DNA of 37,710 nt from JADFOJ01 sp041580235 (GCA_041580235.1 JBFGEG010000028.1:1-37710), one strand, 5' to 3'; positions 27,299 through 35,764 are shown, counted from the first letter of the stretch. Numbers and translations: made by a program. Notes: a model not told the origin generated them from the letters alone.

Positions 27299-28006
27299 AT
27301 GAGCACACCGGACATGACAAGGCCACTGCACGCGCGTCTCGAAACGCTGGAACGACGGTCCCGGCGGCAACGTGTCGTCCTCGCGGCGGCGGTGCTGGCC
27401 GCCGGAGGTTGGGTGCTGCTGGGCGGCACCGCCGACCTCCCCGCGTTGCAGGGCAGCAGCCTGGTGCTGCGGGACGGCGGCGGCCGTGACTATGCCACGC
27501 TGGTGGCGGAGCCGGGGGCGGGGACGGCGCTGACACTCCGCGACGGCGAGGGCCGGTCGCGTCTCTCGCTGCGGGTGGGCGCCGACGGCACGCCGCTGAT
27601 CGCGTTGGCCGACGAACGCGGCCGCGACCGCGTGGAGGTGTCGTTTCTCGACGAGGCGACGCCGCGGATCGTGCTCCGCGACGGCAACGACGTGGAGCGG
27701 GCGAAGCTGCTGCTCATGCCGGAGGGCTCGCCGCTGCTGTACCTCAAGGATGAGAGGGGCACCAACCGAGTGGAGCTGGTGTCCCTGTGGACGGGGCTCA
27801 ACGGGCTCGTCGTCTTCGACGACCAGAAGCGTCCGCGATGCATCGTCTCCGCCACCCCCGACCGGGAGACCGCCATCCGCTTCGCCGACGCCAACGGCGT
27901 GGTGCGTCTGCAGGCGGGACTGGACGACGAGGGCGCCCCCAGCATGCTGGCCAGCGACGCCGAGGGCCGCGAGCGGTGGTCACCCTTACCGGCGGGGTCC
28001 CCCTGA
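27299..28006 (+). CDS. Membrane-anchored repeat protein of unknown function
   Basis: A 235-residue protein 12 bases after gnd. One membrane helix (about residues 26-44, VVLAAAVLAAGGWVLLGG) is preceded by a short charged helix (RLETLERRSRRQR) and followed by roughly seven degenerate repeats of about 22-25 residues around a core such as LVLRDGGGRDYATL, LTLRDGEGRSRLSL, IALADERGRDRVEV, IVLRDGNDVERAKL and LYLKDERGTNRVEL. The alternation of hydrophobic strands and D-x-x-G-x-x-R turns suggests a beta-solenoid or beta-propeller-like stack outside the membrane. I do not know a function. Confidence 0.75.
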   Translation: MSTPDMTRPLHARLETLERRSRRQRVVLAAAVLAAGGWVLLGGTADLPALQGSSLVLRDGGGRDYATLVAEPGAGTALTLRDGEGRSRLSLRVGADGTPLIALADERGRDRVEVSFLDEATPRIVLRDGNDVERAKLLLMPEGSPLLYLKDERGTNRVELVSLWTGLNGLVVFDDQKRPRCIVSATPDRETAIRFADANGVVRLQAGLDDEGAPSMLASDAEGRERWSPLPAGSP

Positions 28007-28096
28007 CAGCCGTGACGTCAGGCAACGAGAGCCCCGGTCTCGACCGGTCGCCTCCGGCCGTAGACCGTCGTGTACCGACCAACGCACGCGGGCGGG

Positions 28097-31000
28097 TCAG
28101 GGCTTGATCTCGGTCCAGCTCAGGATCTTCGGCGTGCTCACGTCGTAAACGCCCTCGTCTGCGCCGAGATCCCAACGGTCGCGGCGTGCGTGCCGGTCGA
28201 CGTCACCCGTGAAGCTGATCGAGAGATCCGTGCCGCGGTTACCCGCCGCGTGGCCGGCGGGCTCCAGGTGCAGGTCCTCGAAGCCCGCCGTGATCGAGAT
28301 GAACATGTCGTCGAGGTCGGCGGGGGGTACCTGGTTGTTGCCCGCACAGCCGCCACAGGCCACGGGGTCGAAGTTGGTGGCTTCCGAGAACATGTTGTAC
28401 CCGAAGTAGGTGATCGTGCCCAGGAGGTTGAAGTCGGCGGCGTAGGTGCTCACGCCGTTGTTCACGGAGATCGTGTTCCTGATCGTGACCGAGCTCAGAC
28501 CCCTCGCGTTGATGCCGTGATACGGCATTCCGTAGACCGTGCAGTTCTCGATCGTGGCGTCGGCATTGTCGTTCACCCAGATCCCGTGCCGGTCCCCGTC
28601 GTAGATCATGACGTTGCGGATCGTGGTGCCGGTTCCCTGGACGTTCATGGCCCGACCCGCGTCGGCGCCGCCGAAGTCGTGAATGAGGAGATTGCGGTAC
28701 GTGCCGTCGTCGCCACCAGTCTTGATATCGATGACGTGCTGGCCGTCGTGGACCCCCTTGATCTCGAACCACTCGAAGACGAAGGCGTTCTCGTCGACCT
28801 GGACGACGGTGTTCCCGACACCTGGCGTGACGTCGAGCACCACACCGCTGCCGGGTGTCCCGTCGTGCCGGTGCCCTTCGGCGACGGTGAGCTTGCGATA
28901 ACGGCCGGTGATGGTGAGCCCGTTCTGGACGTCCACGCCGGCCGTGAAGGGTCCGTCGTTGTAGGCCACGCCCTCCGTGATGAACTTGCTGATGAAGTGG
29001 TTCTGATTGGTCCCGGCCGCCCAGCCCTGGAGCGTGTTGTACGCCCGCTTGATCGTGTACGACTCGTTGTAGTGGCCGAACAAGGACGGCGGAATCTGGA
29101 TCCGCGCCTGGGTGGCCGAGTCCCGGGAGTGCAGGTAATACGTGGTCGAGCCGATCACCAGCTCGTCGCCGGCGCCCACGTCGGCCGGGAGGCTCGCCCC
29201 GCCGGCGAAGGTGACCAGCGACGAGCCGGCCTCGAGGGTGGCCGTCCCCGTCGAATGCAGAATGCCGGCATTCGTCCCGATGGATCGATAGCGGATGTAC
29301 AGCGGCTCCACGAGGAAGGCCTCGTCGGCACCGATGTCCCAGGCCTCGGGCCGCCGCGCGGGGCCGGCAAGGCTCGGGACGTGCGGGCCGTCAATGTCGG
29401 TGCTGAAGCCGCTGGTGGCCGAGAGGTCCAGGCCGGTGTCGACGGCGTTGTGGCCGCTGGTTTTCAGGTGCAGGTCGGCATCGCCGGCAGGCGTCTTGAA
29501 GAGGTCGGCGAGGTCCGCCGGCGGTGTCTGGTTGCCTCCCTGGTAGTCGGCGGGATCGAAGCCGCCACCGACGCTCGAATACATGTTGTAGCCGAAGTAC
29601 GACAGGTTCGCGGCGCCGGCGGTTTCGACGTAGAAGTCGTAGTGAGTGACGTGATCGACGGAGATCGTGTTCACGATCCCCACCGTCCCCGCGTTGGTAT
29701 AGACACCGTAGCCCGAAGCGCCCGAGCCGCGGAACGTGCAGTTCTCGACCATGGCGCTGCCGCCGGCGCCGATCCGGACCCCGATGGAGCTGCCGCCGGT
29801 CATGATGGAGTTTCGGACCGTGACGTTCGCCGCGTCGATGTTGACGCCGGCGTTGGGATTGTTCTGCCAGAAGGAGTGGACGAAGACGCCGTTGACGAGC
29901 CCGTTGTTGCCGGAGGGACCCGCGCTGAAGTAGATCCCGTCGCCGAGATCCTGGATCCCCTTGATCTCCAGCCATTCGATCCGCGTGTACTCGTCCTCGA
30001 CGGTGATGGCGTCGCCGTTGCTGTAGCCCGGGGTGGCGTCGAGCACGGCGCCGGTGTTCATGAGGCCCGTGTGACGCTCGCCCTCGGCCACCGTGAGACG
30101 CATGTAGCGGCCCGCGTCGGTGGTGGAGCCGCTGATGACGAGCTGGTCGGTGAACGCCCCGTCGTTGTAGCAGACGCCGACCTCGCGGCGGTCGCCGGCG
30201 ACCAGGTCGCCCTGGCGTGCGGCCTCCCACGCCTGCATGGTGTTGTAGGCCCGCTTGATCGTGTAGGTGTCGTTGGTGTGGGCGTTCGATGCGGTCTCCT
30301 GCACCGTCACCTGGGTGGCCGAGTCACGGGTGAGGATGTGCAGGGTTTCGCTGCCGTCGTCCGGGTTCAGCACGATGCCGCCTACCGCCCAATCTTCCGT
30401 CGAGTTCAAGTCGCAGTTGAACGTGTCCGTGGCCGCGGGGTCGAAGGTCTGGTCGTAGACATGCATCTGCGTCTTGTCGAAGCTGCTGCCGATCGAGACG
30501 TTGTTGACCGCCGTGTAGCCTGCGTCGGCGGACTGGATGTTCTTGCGCCGGGGGTTCACGCCCACGACGTGGACCGAGCCGTTGACGGTCGAGGTGAGCG
30601 TCACTTCGGGAAACTTGGTGTCGCTGCCGCCGGAGCAGGCGCCGCTCTCCCCGTTGGCGTTGTGTCCCGTGGCATCCTCCATCGATCCCACGCCCGAGTA
30701 GCGCACGAGGACCGCCGCGATCGGCTTGTCGCCGGGCGCGGGGTTGTAGCTGATCTGGGCCTGGAAGGCCGCGGGCGACCCCTGGGCGGTCCAGATCCGC
30801 ACACCCGTCTGGCCCTGGCTGGAGCACTGATTGAGGTCCTCCGGGTCCCAGTTGAGGCCGCCGCCGGTGACGCTCGTGATGTCCGTGTTGAACCGGGTGG
30901 AGATGAGCAAAACGTAGGTCTGGCTCGCTCCGCCGGCGATCTGGGGCAGCGTCACCGGCGAGGCCGTGCCGGAGCCGACGACGCTCTCCTCGCGCGTGAT

Positions 31001-31978
31001 GGTCACGCCGCCGCTGCCCGCGATCACGAGCTGATCGCCCAGACCGACGTTGGCGGGGAGGTTCGCCGTGCCGCCGAAGGTGACGACGCTCGTGCCCTGT
31101 GCGATCGTGGCGTCACCGTCGGAGTGCAGGACGGCCGTGTCGGTCCCGATCGAGCGGTAGTTGATCGTGCCGGGGGCCGGCGGCAGCGCGGCGACCGCGG
31201 CCGGCGCGAACGCGGCCAGGACATAGGCCGAGCGGGCCGAGTACGGCATCGACCACCCCAGCGTCTCCAGTCCGGCCGTGGACTTCTCCTTGGTGCCGGC
31301 GGCCAGGCGTGCGCTCTGGCCCAGGACGTCGAGCTTCTCCAGCTGGCCGAAATCCGGTGCGAACCCTGAGTGGGCATCGCCGGAGCCCACGCAGTCGAAG
31401 ATCCACGCCTCATTGGTGACCGTCGTGATCGCGGTCTGGATCGAGGTCGCGGCGGTCTCTCCGTCGTCGGCGGAAGCCGTCGCCTCCGGGCCCGCCTGCG
31501 CCGCTCCGGTCACCGAGATCGCGGACGCCATGATGACGCTGGTGCCGGCCAGGTTCGGGCAGTCGATGAACACCGGGTAGGAGCCCGCGGCCGGCAGGTT
31601 GACGTCGAGCATGTACCACAGCTCGACGTTCATATCGGTCGTCGAGCCGACGGTGCGGTCGATCGCCTTGGTCATGGCCGCGCCGTTGTAGGTGACCGCG
31701 ACGACGTCGGCATCGAACGCGTCCTCCTCGACGGCGATGCCGACGACCAGCAGCCGGTCGGCGCCGCCGTTGATCGTGTGGTTGAAGGTCAACGTGGAGT
31801 TCCCGTTGACCCGTGCGGAGGACGTGCTGTCGAGCACGATCGCCGCGCCCGCCATCCGCGGGGCGGTGACGATGGCGGCCGCCACAATGGCCGTCCGGAG
31901 CAGACCGGTGCCTCGGCGGGCAGTGCCGGGTCGAAACGGCTCGGAAGGGCGTGTCGTGATGTACACGTGGTCGGTCAA
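28097..31978 (-). CDS. Large secreted beta-helix protein with duplicated module
   Basis: A 1,293-residue protein numbered from TTG 31978 (GTG 31966 is an equal alternative). An N-terminal signal sequence (about residues 24-45, GLLRTAIVAAAIVTAPRMAG) is followed by a beta-sandwich-like domain (46-260). Two long modules follow: A (about 274-885) and B (897-1277). Both begin YRSIGT, share a conserved central part ending in IEWLEIKG or FEWFEIKG, run through right-handed parallel beta-helix repeats (such as TVRNSIMTGGSSIGVRIGAG and TIENCTVYG), and end WDIGADE or WDLGADE. Module A is interrupted at about 322-543 by a second beta-sandwich-like domain. No C-terminal anchor is seen; the end is ILSWTEIKP. 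It probably binds or degrades polysaccharide, but no catalytic residues can be assigned. Confidence 0.85.
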   Translation of the reverse strand: MTDHVYITTRPSEPFRPGTARRGTGLLRTAIVAAAIVTAPRMAGAAIVLDSTSSARVNGNSTLTFNHTINGGADRLLVVGIAVEEDAFDADVVAVTYNGAAMTKAIDRTVGSTTDMNVELWYMLDVNLPAAGSYPVFIDCPNLAGTSVIMASAISVTGAAQAGPEATASADDGETAATSIQTAITTVTNEAWIFDCVGSGDAHSGFAPDFGQLEKLDVLGQSARLAAGTKEKSTAGLETLGWSMPYSARSAYVLAAFAPAAVAALPPAPGTINYRSIGTDTAVLHSDGDATIAQGTSVVTFGGTANLPANVGLGDQLVIAGSGGVTITREESVVGSGTASPVTLPQIAGGASQTYVLLISTRFNTDITSVTGGGLNWDPEDLNQCSSQGQTGVRIWTAQGSPAAFQAQISYNPAPGDKPIAAVLVRYSGVGSMEDATGHNANGESGACSGGSDTKFPEVTLTSTVNGSVHVVGVNPRRKNIQSADAGYTAVNNVSIGSSFDKTQMHVYDQTFDPAATDTFNCDLNSTEDWAVGGIVLNPDDGSETLHILTRDSATQVTVQETASNAHTNDTYTIKRAYNTMQAWEAARQGDLVAGDRREVGVCYNDGAFTDQLVISGSTTDAGRYMRLTVAEGERHTGLMNTGAVLDATPGYSNGDAITVEDEYTRIEWLEIKGIQDLGDGIYFSAGPSGNNGLVNGVFVHSFWQNNPNAGVNIDAANVTVRNSIMTGGSSIGVRIGAGGSAMVENCTFRGSGASGYGVYTNAGTVGIVNTISVDHVTHYDFYVETAGAANLSYFGYNMYSSVGGGFDPADYQGGNQTPPADLADLFKTPAGDADLHLKTSGHNAVDTGLDLSATSGFSTDIDGPHVPSLAGPARRPEAWDIGADEAFLVEPLYIRYRSIGTNAGILHSTGTATLEAGSSLVTFAGGASLPADVGAGDELVIGSTTYYLHSRDSATQARIQIPPSLFGHYNESYTIKRAYNTLQGWAAGTNQNHFISKFITEGVAYNDGPFTAGVDVQNGLTITGRYRKLTVAEGHRHDGTPGSGVVLDVTPGVGNTVVQVDENAFVFEWFEIKGVHDGQHVIDIKTGGDDGTYRNLLIHDFGGADAGRAMNVQGTGTTIRNVMIYDGDRHGIWVNDNADATIENCTVYGMPYHGINARGLSSVTIRNTISVNNGVSTYAADFNLLGTITYFGYNMFSEATNFDPVACGGCAGNNQVPPADLDDMFISITAGFEDLHLEPAGHAAGNRGTDLSISFTGDVDRHARRDRWDLGADEGVYDVSTPKILSWTEIKP

Positions 31979-32337
31979 GCGTGGAGGGCTCCGTGCGCGG
32001 CGGCGGTGGTCTTGGGGCTCGGTCCCGCGGACACCGATCGTGTCGCAGCACGGGCCCGGGCGCGGCAGCCTCTCTCCTCTCCTTCGGCCCTCCCCGACCC
32101 CGGCTCAAGCTCGCGGCCGCGGATACCGGACCCGCCAGGCACACAACCTGCACAGGCAACCTGCCCTGCCACGGGTCGCGGACACAACGGCCGTCCCCGG
32201 CCGGCCTGGAACGGAGAGCTCCTTTGAGTCCATCGAGTGGGACCAACCGGCGTCCAGCTCGTCTCCTTCCGGGAAACGGTCATCGAGCGGCCAGCACGGA
32301 TCGACGATACCAACGGGACGCCCTGGGGGTCGTGCCG
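31979..32337. other. 359-base intergenic stretch
   Basis: This lies between the divergent starts of the beta-helix gene and the next membrane protein gene. A frame is open across it on the plus strand, but its translation is basic, Pro/Arg/Ser-rich and low in hydrophobic residues, unlike a protein. I see no tRNA, strong hairpin or clear promoter. Confidence 0.5.
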
Positions 32338-32940
32338 ATGCGGTTTCGGGTCGAGTGCACCAATCCGGAGACGCGGCAGCACCACGAGTTCGAGCTCGAC
32401 GGTCGCTCGCTGCGCGACATCGAGCAGCAGCTTCGCGATGCGGGGCTCGTCTCCACGAGCGTGACGCCTCTCTCGAAAGCACGGCCGCGGCGCTTCACCG
32501 TCCGACGTCCTGCCGCCCTGCGATGGTCCAAGACGGCGTCGTCGGGCGCGGCCGGCCGGCGGGCGGCAATCTACGGCGCCCTGATCGTTGTCGTTCTCGC
32601 CGGTCTCGCGGCGACCCTGGGCCGTCGCGGCGAGATCCAGCCCGTCCGCCGCCTCAACGCTTCCGTGCGCATCGACGGCCGGCAGCTCACGATCGGCAAC
32701 ACCGGCGACGAGGTGTGGCACGACGTCCGCATCGACCTCAACGGCGGGCTCGCCAACCGCGGCTACGTCCGGGAGCTGAGCACCCTGGCTCCGCGGCAGT
32801 CGATGGTGTTCGACGTCGCTGCGTTCAGCGACGAAGACGGCACGACGTTCAACCCGGCCAGCGAGAGGCTCCGGCAGCTCCGTATCGCCGCCGAGACCGC
32901 CGACGGGCGTGTGGCGCTGTACACGCGGCGGTGGGACTGA
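32338..32940 (+). CDS. Single-pass membrane protein of unknown function
   Basis: A 200-residue protein. The first 45 residues (MRFRVECTNPETRQHHEFEL, then RSLRDIEQQLRDAGLVSTSV) resemble the small N-terminal domain found before the membrane part of GspF/PulF-like and related proteins. A basic linker, one membrane helix (about residues 79-97, IYGALIVVVLAGLAATLG) and a C-terminal beta-rich domain follow (LNASVRIDGRQLTIGNTGDE, WHDVRIDLNG). The latter has the look of an immunoglobulin-like or DUF-type extracytoplasmic domain. Start ATG 32338, with GTG 32332 possible. Function unknown. Confidence 0.65.
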   Translation: MRFRVECTNPETRQHHEFELDGRSLRDIEQQLRDAGLVSTSVTPLSKARPRRFTVRRPAALRWSKTASSGAAGRRAAIYGALIVVVLAGLAATLGRRGEIQPVRRLNASVRIDGRQLTIGNTGDEVWHDVRIDLNGGLANRGYVRELSTLAPRQSMVFDVAAFSDEDGTTFNPASERLRQLRIAAETADGRVALYTRRWD

Positions 32941-33037
32941 GCACCCCGGACCTCGGGCCCGACGGCGTGCCACGGGCGGCTTGCCCGCCGGTGGCCTCGA
33001 CCGCACGACGCGTGCAGTCGGCCCGACCGGGTTCCCG

Positions 33038-33043
33038 TACCAT
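33038..33043 (+). promoter_or_regulatory. -10-like box TACCAT before the HIT gene
   Basis: TACCAT ends 6 bases before ATG 33050. It is the third TACCAT box in the window placed 5-7 bases before a start codon. Confidence 0.35.
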
Positions 33044-33049
33044 GCCCGC

Positions 33050-33580
33050 ATGAACCACGAGAACCTCTGGGCACCGTGGCGCACCGCGTACCTGCGCGAG
33101 CTGAAGCGAAAGGCCGAGGCGCTGGGAACCGCGGAGCTGGAGGCGGGCCCCTTCCTGAGCGAGTACTTCAAGACGCCCGGCGACGACGTCGCCAACCATG
33201 TCGTCTATCGCAACGACGAGGGTTTCATCCTGCTCAACCGCTACCCTTACGCGGGCGGACACCTGCTGGTGGCGCTGGGCGACGCGCGGCCGGCGCTGCT
33301 GGACTACGAGCCGCCCCAGCGGGCCGCGTTCTGGGGCCTCATCGAGCTGGGCACGGAGCTCGTCGAACGGACCTTCCACCCCCAGGGCATCAACACGGGC
33401 ATCAACCAGGGGCGGGCCGCGGGGGCGGGCGTGCCCGATCACCTCCACGCGCACCTGGTGCCGCGGTGGCACGCGGACACCAACTTCATCACGGTGGTCA
33501 GCCAGCTCCGCGTCGTCCCGGATTCGCTCGAGTCGGTAGCTCGGCAGTACCGCAGCACCGTGGCCGGCATGGCAAGGTAG
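33050..33580 (+). CDS. HIT-family nucleotide hydrolase/phosphorylase
   Basis: A 176-residue histidine-triad protein. The catalytic triad is HLHAHLVPRW (H131, H133, H135) and the nucleotide-binding region is FILLNRYPYAGGHLLVAL (about residues 59-76). The start MNHENLWAPWRTAYL matches Ap4A-phosphorylase-like HIT proteins of actinobacteria and planctomycetes, and INTGINQGRAAGAGVPDH is also typical. The family acts on AMP-containing dinucleotides or nucleoside phosphoramidates; the precise substrate is not determinable. ATG 33050 overlaps a 4-codon open frame (ATG 33042), which is probably meaningless. Confidence 0.92.
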   Translation: MNHENLWAPWRTAYLRELKRKAEALGTAELEAGPFLSEYFKTPGDDVANHVVYRNDEGFILLNRYPYAGGHLLVALGDARPALLDYEPPQRAAFWGLIELGTELVERTFHPQGINTGINQGRAAGAGVPDHLHAHLVPRWHADTNFITVVSQLRVVPDSLESVARQYRSTVAGMAR

Positions 33581-33639
33581 GCAAGAAGAAACGGCGCTCG
33601 ACCCCACCGGGACGCCAAACGAGGCACGAAGCCCCGTGC

Positions 33640-33809
33640 CGCGGGTTTTGCTCGAACCCCAAGGCTAAGTGGGCTCGCCTCCTGCTGGTCCCGGTCTTCC
33701 ACTCGATGGAGGCTTGACCTTCGCCGCAGATCGGCGATCCCTCGGGGTTCATTAGGCTCGAGCAAAATGCCCGCGACGGCTGCGTCCCGAGGGGGTCGAA
33801 CGCCGTCGC
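33640..33809. ncRNA. Candidate structured RNA element (strand uncertain)
   Basis: This sits in a 400-base gap with no gene. A long closing stem can be drawn: CGCGGG (33640-33645) with CCCGCG (33770-33775), TTTTGCTCGA (33646-33655) with TCGAGCAAAA (33758-33767), and ACCCC (33656-33660) with GGGGT (33744-33748), giving 21 pairs with small bulges. It encloses two hairpins: GCCTCC/GGAGGC (33677-33682 with 33708-33713) and a perfect TCGCCG/CGGCGA (33721-33726 with 33732-33737). An alternative 8-base-pair stem GCGACGGC/GCCGTCGC (33773-33780 with 33802-33809) overlaps the outer stem. It does not match tmRNA, SRP RNA or RNase P as I know them. It could be a leader of the downstream lipoprotein gene or an independent RNA. 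Confidence 0.45.
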
Positions 33810-33907
33810 CGCCAGACTAGCGGAAGATCCCGAAGCGGTCGACGATTTTTCGTCCCTTGGGAGATTTTGCCTTGGGTCGGCTATTTTTGCGTCTAGATTG
33901 GTTGAAG

Positions 33908-33919
33908 CACCGTACGGTG
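33908..33919. promoter_or_regulatory. 12-base perfect palindrome CACCGTACGGTG
   Basis: This lies 61 bases before the small lipoprotein start, between TTGGTT (33898) and TACATC (33921), which are 17 bases apart and could be its -35 and -10. The placement between promoter elements is what an operator would look like. Confidence 0.35.
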
Positions 33920-33980
33920 TTACATCTTGCTGTCGGGGCATTTCGCGCCGCCGGGACTTTTTTTTCTGGATTCGAAGCTC

Positions 33981-34241
33981 ATGAAGACCGCTGCCCATTT
34001 CCTTCCCCTGCTCGTGATTGCCGCCTGCGGAATCGGCTGCGCGGAGGAGTACCAGAACCGCCCCGCGCCGGCGATGGCCTCGACCACGGATCGCTGGATC
34101 GACGCCGCCAACAACTACGTCTACATGAGAAACATCAACCAGCGAGGCCTCCTCGACGACGTCAATCGGACGATCTACATCGACAACCCGAGCCGGCTCA
34201 GCCCGTGGCCGATCGTCGACATGTCCGGCAACCCGCGCTGA
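33981..34241 (+). CDS. Small lipoprotein of unknown function
   Basis: An 86-residue protein with a lipoprotein signal: MKTAAHFLPLLVIAAC, where IAAC is a good lipobox (Cys16); a second cysteine (C20, GIGCAEE) is also possible. The mature part is polar with aromatic residues (WIDAANNYVYMRNINQRGLL, TIYIDNPSRLSPWP). I do not recognise a family. The upstream frame is open, but the signal peptide sets the start at ATG 33981. It is followed by a strong hairpin terminator, so it appears to be its own transcription unit downstream of the structured region. Confidence 0.7.
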   Translation: MKTAAHFLPLLVIAACGIGCAEEYQNRPAPAMASTTDRWIDAANNYVYMRNINQRGLLDDVNRTIYIDNPSRLSPWPIVDMSGNPR

Positions 34242-34274
34242 CCCGACGCGGACATCCGCAAAGAGAATCGTCAC

Positions 34275-34309
34275 GCCGGCGGCCTTTCGGGCCGCCGGCG
34301 ATGCTTTTG
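34275..34309 (+). terminator. Terminator-like hairpin after the small lipoprotein
   Basis: CGCCGGCGGCC (34275-34285) pairs perfectly with GGCCGCCGGCG (34291-34301) around a TTTCG loop, an 11-base-pair stem. It is followed by ATGCTTTT, so the T-run is short and slightly displaced. Confidence 0.65.
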
Positions 34310-34378
34310 CCGCCGTCAATCTGACACGCATTCGAGACCGGCGCTTGCCCGGGACGAACGGGCTGCGAATGCTTCACC

Positions 34379-35764
34379 GTGAGTCCCCTGCAGCTTGCGA
34401 TCGATTCAGTCGGTCGAGCCGTCGCCTCCTTTCATCCCAAGACCCAGCCCCTGATGCTCCGGGCCAACTACTCCCGGGAGCTGACCGCCTGGTTCTTCCT
34501 GCCCTTCATGCTCGGCGCGGTCGAGGGCGGTGTCACCGGCGTGCTCGCCAAGACGTTCTTTGCCGGCGCGGTCCATCCGTACCGGCTGAACCTCGCGGTC
34601 GCCGTCCTGGCGGGGGCGCCCGCGTTCGCCAACATCGTCAGCTTCCTGTGGGCGGGGCTCAGTCACGGCCGACACAAGATCGCGATGCTCGTCACCCTCC
34701 AGGCCGCCGCCTCGGCGTGCGTCGGACTGATCGCGTTGGCGCCCCGCAGCGAGATGGGGCTCTGGCTGCTGATCTTCGGCGCGGCGGGCACGCGGGTGTG
34801 CTGGTCCGGCGTGGTCACGCTGCGCTCGACCGTCTGGCGAGCCAACTACCCGCGTCACGCCCGGGCCCGGCTGGCGGGCAAGCTCGCCACGGTCCAGGCG
34901 CTGGTCATGACGGTCGCGGGGCTCGGCATCGGGGCGGCGATGACCGCCAACGTCCAGTCCTTCCGATGGCTCTATCCGGCGGCGGCCGTGTGCGGGTTCG
35001 TCGGCGCGTGGCTCTACAGCGGCGTCCGGCTCCGCGGCCACCGCGCGCTGATGCGGGCCGAGAACGGCGAGCTGGAAGGCCTGTCCTGGGCCAACCCCCT
35101 GGAGCTGCGGCGGGTGCTGCTCGGCGACGCACGTTTCCGCCGCTACATGACGTGCATGTTCGTCTTCGGCTCGGGCAACCTGATGGTCATGGCGCCGCTG
35201 GTCATCATGCTCAAGGACCGCTTCGACCTTGATGCGCTCGTCTCGGTGTTGATCGCGACGTCGATCCCGACGCTGCTGATGCCCGTGAGCATCCCTATCT
35301 GGTCGCGGCTGCTGGACCGCGTGCACGTCATCCGGTTCCGCGCGATCCACAGCTGGTCGTTCGTCGCCTCCACCGGGACGTTCCTTTTCGGCGCCGTCAC
35401 CGGGCACCTGTGGCTTCTGTGGATCGGGGCGGCGCTCAAGGGCCTCGCCTTCGGAGGCGGCGTGCTCGGCTGGAACCTCGGCCACCACGACTTCGCGCCG
35501 GCGGAGCGGGCGAGCCAGTACATGGGCGTGCACGTCACCCTGACGGGGATACGGGGCCTGCTCGCGCCGATCATCGCGGTGAGCCTCTACGAGCTGCTGG
35601 AATGGGCCCGCCCCGGAACCGGGGCGTGGACGCTCGCCCTGTGCCTCGCCCTCACCCTCACCGGCGCGGTCTGGTTCGTGCTGATGCGGCGTACGCTCAG
35701 CGGCCCCGGCTGCGACTCCGAGTTCGAGGACGGCCCGCCCGTGCAGCCCCCGGCGGCGGGGTGA
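34379..35764 (+). CDS. MFS-type transporter
   Basis: A 461-residue membrane protein with about 12 hydrophobic segments in two halves (roughly residues 35-215 and 255-445), the layout of the major facilitator superfamily. SHGRHKIAML after an early helix resembles the helix 2-3 loop, and SRLLDRVHVIRFRAIHSWSF the matching loop of the second half. GALLxGLAFG-like segments (AALKGLAFGGGVLGWNLGHH) also fit. The N-terminal 30 residues are polar. The start is GTG 34379; a later ATG at residue 26 is possible. No substrate can be inferred. Confidence 0.82.
   Translation: MSPLQLAIDSVGRAVASFHPKTQPLMLRANYSRELTAWFFLPFMLGAVEGGVTGVLAKTFFAGAVHPYRLNLAVAVLAGAPAFANIVSFLWAGLSHGRHKIAMLVTLQAAASACVGLIALAPRSEMGLWLLIFGAAGTRVCWSGVVTLRSTVWRANYPRHARARLAGKLATVQALVMTVAGLGIGAAMTANVQSFRWLYPAAAVCGFVGAWLYSGVRLRGHRALMRAENGELEGLSWANPLELRRVLLGDARFRRYMTCMFVFGSGNLMVMAPLVIMLKDRFDLDALVSVLIATSIPTLLMPVSIPIWSRLLDRVHVIRFRAIHSWSFVASTGTFLFGAVTGHLWLLWIGAALKGLAFGGGVLGWNLGHHDFAPAERASQYMGVHVTLTGIRGLLAPIIAVSLYELLEWARPGTGAWTLALCLALTLTGAVWFVLMRRTLSGPGCDSEFEDGPPVQPPAAG

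Noticed and set aside
28070..31369. A 1,099-codon open frame on the plus strand opposite the beta-helix gene
   Set aside because: It is the complement of a strong coding sequence in GC-rich DNA. Its translation is Val/Asp/Arg/Gly-rich with no domain, signal or ribosome site, while the minus strand has clear repeats and a signal peptide.
33042..33053. Four-codon open frame ATG CCC GCA TGA overlapping the HIT start
   Set aside because: Too short to support; the overlap can arise by chance and there is a better explanation in the -10-like box just upstream.
33581..33960. tmRNA, SRP RNA or RNase P on either strand of the lipoprotein upstream gap
   Set aside because: The length suits tmRNA, and the reverse strand has an A-rich segment and a GGTTCGA. 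But there is no proteolysis tag with a stop, no acceptor end, no GGAA-loop SRP core and no RNase P conserved core.
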